Shown here: piece by piece, positions 59,683 through 64,000 of the stretch
Numbering within the stretch: the first letter of the stretch is position 1
How the letters are laid out: the number at the start of each line of letters is the position of its first letter
From: Akebia trifoliata
Lineage: Eukaryota > Streptophyta > Magnoliopsida > Ranunculales > Lardizabalaceae
NCBI GenBank assembly: GCA_017979445.1
Contig: CM030713.1
Location: forward strand, 30,099,915 to 30,163,914
Reading direction: 5' to 3'
Length of the DNA: 64,000 nt
Notes under the pieces: generated by a model
Told to the model about the DNA's origin: nothing
What the model saw: the letters and a program-made list of their open reading frames with translations, nothing else
Database searches by the model: none
Translations under genes and position numbers: made by a program

Positions 59683-60386
59683 AGATTAAAAGTTGAAGAC
59701 TTGAAGTCATGTTTCAAAGTTCAAACATCTCTACTGAACTCTTGAAACTAACTGATATGGATCGGTTGGTTAACAACATTTGATCAAATTTTTGGACACA
59801 GAACCAAAACCTAGGATAGATGACCATGTCAACCATACAGCAAGTATGGCACATGTGTCACTGTAGCGTAATTTCTCTGAAGCTATGACCATAACATCAT
59901 CCTCATACATTATTATTAGAAAATGATAGTATACACAATAGGTGGATACAGTCGCAGCTTCGTCTCTATGTAAACCATTGGCTCTTCGTCGAGATGTGCA
60001 TTGCATCAATCCAATTACTGGATTAGTTTTATACCATTCGATGGCAGTGTTACACTGACGTCCAGTGATTAATGGTTTAGATGGAAAGGGATTTCGTAGG
60101 GATTGCTTTAGAATGGAATCCCTAGGAAATCTCTTCCCACCTCAGCTGTTTGTTGGGTTGGTAGACACAACAAACAGCGTAGATAATTGATTTATCTGTT
60201 TTACAGAAAAGACTCGGTCATATTTTTTAATATTTAAGAAAATGATTTTATACCCAATTTTGTAATCAATTAATTTTATGAAAAACATGTAAAATCGTCA
60301 TATATTGTACAACCACATTTGCTATTTACCTTTCACATCTACAACATTCAATTCAAAGGCATATAAGATGAGTTTATCAAAGAGTA

Positions 60387-60935
60387 AGTCGAGATCCCAT
60401 ACGGTGTCCTGTTTCAATAGATATGAACAGTGTCTACGTGGCACAATTTGATTTGGAAATAAACACATTGGGATGGGTGAACGGCTTTATTTGAAGCCTA
60501 AGGTGTTTTAAACACCAACTAAATCGTGTCACAAACGCGACACCCATTGGATCTAAGTCTTTTTAAACAGTGTCTAGGTGGCACAATTTGATTAGGAAAT
60601 AAATCCATTGGGCTGTGTGAATTACTTGATTAGGGGAAGCAATCCTATGTAAAACTTAAAATATTGGGAGTTTAATAGTCGTTCATTTGTAAAGACACGG
60701 ATCTGGAGAGAAAAATAAGTTTTATTTTATTTTATAATCTAATTCAAGTCATGATCACAAGAAGTTTGCTACAGGGTGCTACAAGAACTTGTGTTACGGA
60801 GGATCTGTTTCCTTGATTAGGAGCCCAAGGTGTGTGTCTTAACTACCAATTAAAACATGTCACATAGACATGTAACATTTTTTTATAGGAATGAGACACT
60901 ATATTAGATCCTGAGTATTTTGAGTAGGGATCCTG
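60387..60935. mobile_element. MITE with ATACGGTGTCC ends (copy 2), rearranged
   Basis: GAGATCCCATACGGTGTCCT, AACAGTGTCTACGTGGCACA and AGGTGTTTTAAACACCAACT read as the reverse of the element at 45790. AACAGTGTCTAGGTGGCACA recurs at about 60568, so part is duplicated. A further diverged end near 60890 has ATGAGACACTATATTAGATC. Confidence 0.65.
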
Positions 60936-60937
60936 AA

Positions 60938-61250
60938 TGGTATCCCATTCCTAACTAAGGTTAGGTGGCACACCATTTTATGCCATGTGGCATTTTTGGG
61001 ACTCACTGACCATATGGATATGTGGTCCATCTGTCGGTGAACTTAGATATCAAAAATCATAATATTTGACAACTAACACCCATCACCAATCAAACTAATC
61101 TTTTGTGTGTATATTCACCAAGGGATGAACCCCATATCCATAGAGTCAACGAGTCACCAAAAATGCCATGTGGCATATGATGGAGTGCCACCTGACCTTG
61201 GTTAGAAATCGGACACCGTTCTGGATCCCTACTCTTTCCTAAATCCAAGT
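60938..61250. mobile_element. Hairpin MITE with AGTAGGGATCC ends
   Basis: GAGTAGGGATCCTGAATGGT at left pairs with CGTTCTGGATCCCTACTC at right. Further paired: CTAAGGTTAGGTGGCA with TGCCACCTGACCTTGGTTAG, and ATGCCATGTGGCATTTTTGG with CCAAAAATGCCATGTGGCAT. It ends about 400 bases before the WRKY gene. Confidence 0.8.
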
Positions 61251-61553
61251 CCAGGGTTTCCTATGAATCAATAATTTTTCCTAGAGATCAGTGTAGGAAT
61301 GTAATCCTCAGGAAGTATCTTCTGATGATCTAAACCATCCGATAGATACCTAGAATTTTCGTAGATAATAAAACGAGACAGACAGAGATAGAAAGAGAAA
61401 GAGAGACGAATACAGTCTACATAAGCTAGCTTTGGTGATAACGATACATGTTGTGCACGTCTACTAAATAGGGCAGTTGAACAGAAGTAGGTGAAATGTA
61501 GTTGGCTTTTTAGCTTTGGGTGCAAGAGTAAAATATACAACTCTCCTTCCAAC

Positions 61554-61562
61554 TATAAATAA
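61554..61562 (+). promoter_or_regulatory. TATA box of the WRKY gene
   Basis: TATAAATAA is 99 bases before the start codon, in front of a CT-rich leader (61573-61600), a usual spacing for a plant promoter. Confidence 0.55.
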
Positions 61563-61660
61563 CAACCTCTCTACCTTCTCTCCCCTCTCTCTCTCTCTCT
61601 AACATCTTCAACCCCTTCTCACCTTCTACCGCTATTGATCCTCTCTTCTCTTCTTTTCTC

Positions 61661-63768
61661 ATGAATAATTACAACTTCACACCCTCATCACTTCCATCAA
61701 CTTCATTCAACCCACCTCCCCTATTACACCACCATCAACAACAACAACTACAACAACAAGATTCTCGAATTGCTACCGACATCGATTGGGTCAGTCTCCT
61801 CTCCTGCCCAATAAGATTTGATGATCAAAACCTGGGTTCGACGAGTGCATCTATATCAGTTGGGAGTAAAGGAGGAGAAGAAGACAAGATCAGTGGGAAG
61901 GATAAGGGGAAGGTGAGCAGAATTAAGAAGGTGTATCGACCTAGATTTGCTTTCCAGACTAGGAGCCCGGACGATATCCTCGACGATGGGTATCGATGGA
62001 GAAAATACGGGCAAAAATCTGTGAAGAACAACATCTATCCCAGGTTTGCTACTGTGCCCCCTCCATTACGTTGCATGTGACATGCACCACATACATAAGG
62101 TGGCGTTTGGAAAAAGCGCTTTTTGATAATTTCATTATCTTTTTAATTGATTCTAAGGTGTAAAGAAGATATAGGCAATCTCTAAGATTACCAATAGATG
62201 TCATTGAGTCTAATTCAATAATAAGATGGAGCAATTATTTGGAATATTATTTAATCCCTTAAACAAAACTCAAAATTCTAAATTTGTGTTAGTTAATATA
62301 AGGACCAATCACAAATAGTAGAAAACAACGATCAAATTTCGATCCTATAGACCACAAACTAATTCATCTCATGCAAAATTAAGATTTTTTTTAATTACCT
62401 TCTTTAATTTCATTTTCACAAGAAATTTATCGTATTTGCCAATTTTTACTTTTAACTTTTGTTTTAAATAGATTCACAAAAACTGATGAAAACTAATGGT
62501 GACACCGATCAGACTTGGTAAGTTGGTTGGACCATTAAAGAATTAAAAATAATAATGTGACTTTATTTTCCTAAATTATCTTCTTTTTTATTATTTATAA
62601 ATGTATTATGTATTATATTTAACATATCTGATTATTAGAGATATTTTCATATAAACGGTTCCCCCCCCCCCCCCGCGAAAAGATCATAGGGGTATCAACG
62701 AAAAAGAGATCAACTTTTGACGAATTTACATTGTTCATTTTAATTACCAAAACATGAGCGATAAACCTGCAAAACAGTCACTTTAAAACCACCGAATTCG
62801 TTACCGTTCTGAATTTTTTTATAACGTAAACGTGATCATTCATGTTTTGGTAATTAAAATGAACAGTTAGCTGGAATCGTAAATAATTCATTTTCAGCTC
62901 ACAAAATGGTAATTCACCCAAAGATCATATACTTGAAAAAGGAAGACTCCAAAATGGAACTTGATCGTGGGACGGATGAAAAATGACTAATGGAAAAAAC
63001 ACATGATCCCAACATTTAAAACATGAAATTCAATTATTGGGAATTATGTGTATCTCAATAATACACTCTGATAATATACATCCTTGTGATAAAATTTGAC
63101 CGTTGAATTTCGTGTTTTAATGGTTGGGTTCATGTGTTTTCCATTAATCCTTTTTCACGGGTCACCCGATCCAGACCCTTTAAAAGGGGTCAAAACTCTG
63201 TAATATGAAATGGCTCATAAGACTAAAAGCTCGATTGGATCAATGGTTGAAGCACCGATTTTTCTGTGACAAAACTGTTTGTTCCACTCCCACTCTTTGG
63301 AACACGCGTGTCTTCGAGATAGCATACTTATATAGTACAATGAGTACATTTTTTATAAAATGAAATAAATAAATAAAAACCAAACCAAGTGTACGTATGT
63401 ACTTTTTGATAAATATTTTAAAAACATGTATCGACTCTCGTAATTTTGACAAAATACTTGCCTGTTTTCGTGAAACACCATTTTTTTCCATTTCAATGCT
63501 CTTGTACATATTTACCTTCAATACTTCAAATGATAATGCCCTTAATTCTTTTGCTTTTCTCTTTGTTTCTGCTAATTAACATGAATGAAGAAGTTATTAC
63601 CGATGCACGCATCATACATGCAACGTGAAGAAACAGGTTCAACGGCTATCAAAGGACACGAGCATCGTTGTGACAACATACGAGGGCATTCACAACCATC
63701 CATGCGAGAAACTGATGGAGACCTTAAGCCCTCTACTGAAGCAAATGCAGTTTCTCTCCAGGTTTTAA
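61661..63768 (+). CDS. WRKY transcription factor, group IIc
   Basis: Two exons (61661-62043, 63591-63768) join to 186 residues. The intron splits the Arg codon after YPR, the position conserved in WRKY genes. A Pro/His/Gln-rich start with [11 protein letters not shown] leads to a basic stretch and [20 protein letters not shown]. The single WRKY domain has WRKYGQK at 113-119. A C-X4-C-X23-H-X-H zinc finger uses Cys133, Cys138, His162 and His164. It ends [20 protein letters not shown], as in the Arabidopsis WRKY24/56/43 clade. It should bind W-boxes (TTGAC[C/T]) in the nucleus. Relatives act in stress, senescence or hormone responses; the exact orthologue is not certain. The 1.5-kb intron holds MITE-like hairpins. 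Confidence 0.92.
62662..62677. repeat. C homopolymer in WRKY intron
   Basis: A run of about 16 C before GCGAAAAG. The exact length is uncertain. Confidence 0.6.
62730..62870. repeat. Perfect-arm hairpin in WRKY intron
   Basis: GTTCATTTTAATTACCAAAA and TTTTGGTAATTAAAATGAAC are exact complements about 90 bases apart. This looks like a MITE core; the outer ends are unclear. Confidence 0.75.
62975..63180. mobile_element. Hairpin MITE, AACACATGATCCCAAC type
   Basis: ACTAATGGAAAAAACACATG pairs with CATGTGTTTTCCATTAATC, and ATGAAATTCAATTATTGGGA lies opposite TGACCGTTGAATTTCGTG. It resembles the duplicated element at 44305-44705. It lies in the WRKY intron. Confidence 0.7.
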
Positions 63769-64000
63769 ACCTATCTAATTGGTCTAATTAAACCGAGGAC
63801 CAGACCCAAGAAGAGTTCATGGCCTTGAAGTTATACAACATTGCTATATTTATCTATAATTAATGTGAAAATGGGAGGGAAGATAACCTGAGGTTGGGTG
63901 GATCTCCTGTATAAACTGAACCAAATTGTGTATTATGACATAGTAACCTTTATGTACCATTGCCATGTTATTGGTGATTATAATGAATCTAAATCTTTTA
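63769..64000 (+). other. 3' UTR of the WRKY gene and window end
   Basis: Non-coding after the stop at 63766-63768, with ATAATGAATC-like polyadenylation context near the end. No further gene is visible. Confidence 0.4.

Overview
This is a nuclear chromosome segment from a eudicot plant. All protein genes have introns with GT-AG borders (one GC-AG) except one single-exon gene. The proteins are plant-specific or plant-type: MEP-pathway IspF with a transit peptide, DDA1, SARD4-like, WRKY group IIc and EMB1417-type PPR. Between and inside the genes lies AT-rich DNA full of small transposons, especially hairpin MITEs. The species cannot be fixed from the sequence alone. All gene models were built by eye from splice sites, frame continuity and remembered family sequences; no alignment was run.

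Layout: a short HMA-domain (HIPP-like) gene (+, 181-1663); a 12-exon CNNM/DUF21 transporter-like gene (-, 2992-7583); a gene-poor stretch (7.6-11.7 kb); the plastid isoprenoid gene ISPF (-, 11737-16000); the small CUL4-DDB1 ligase subunit gene DDA1 (-, 17973-21665); a MITE-rich spacer (21.7-24.6 kb); an 11-exon G-patch protein gene (+, 24708-30954); a SARD4-like ornithine cyclodeaminase-family gene (+, 33057-34073); a LINE remnant; a 10-exon plastid-type gene of the At3g49140 family (-, 35689-40800); an EMB1417-type PPR gene (+, 42648-46889); the ER translocon gene SEC63/ERdj2 (-, 47835-53547, with a 5' UTR intron to about 55.1 kb); a transposon-rich spacer (55.2-61.5 kb); and a WRKY IIc gene (+, 61661-63768). 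The genes are unrelated housekeeping, stress and regulatory genes, not a pathway cluster. SARD4-like and WRKY genes both suggest stress responses, but nothing here links them.

The notable content is in the non-coding DNA. Intron 1 of ISPF is almost entirely a 1.8-kb inverted duplication of the 5' end of a PIF/Harbinger transposon, which should be transcribed as a long hairpin with the host pre-mRNA. This resembles the maize Mu killer arrangement. Two hairpin MITE families share conserved cores but carry different outer ends. A 365-bp LTR element (TRIM) with target duplication sits in a CNNM intron. A mitochondrial-type tRNA-Tyr(GUA) in a nuclear copy of mitochondrial DNA lies in the EMB1417 intron. 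In the same gene, intronic tandem repeats repeat the real splice acceptor sequence.
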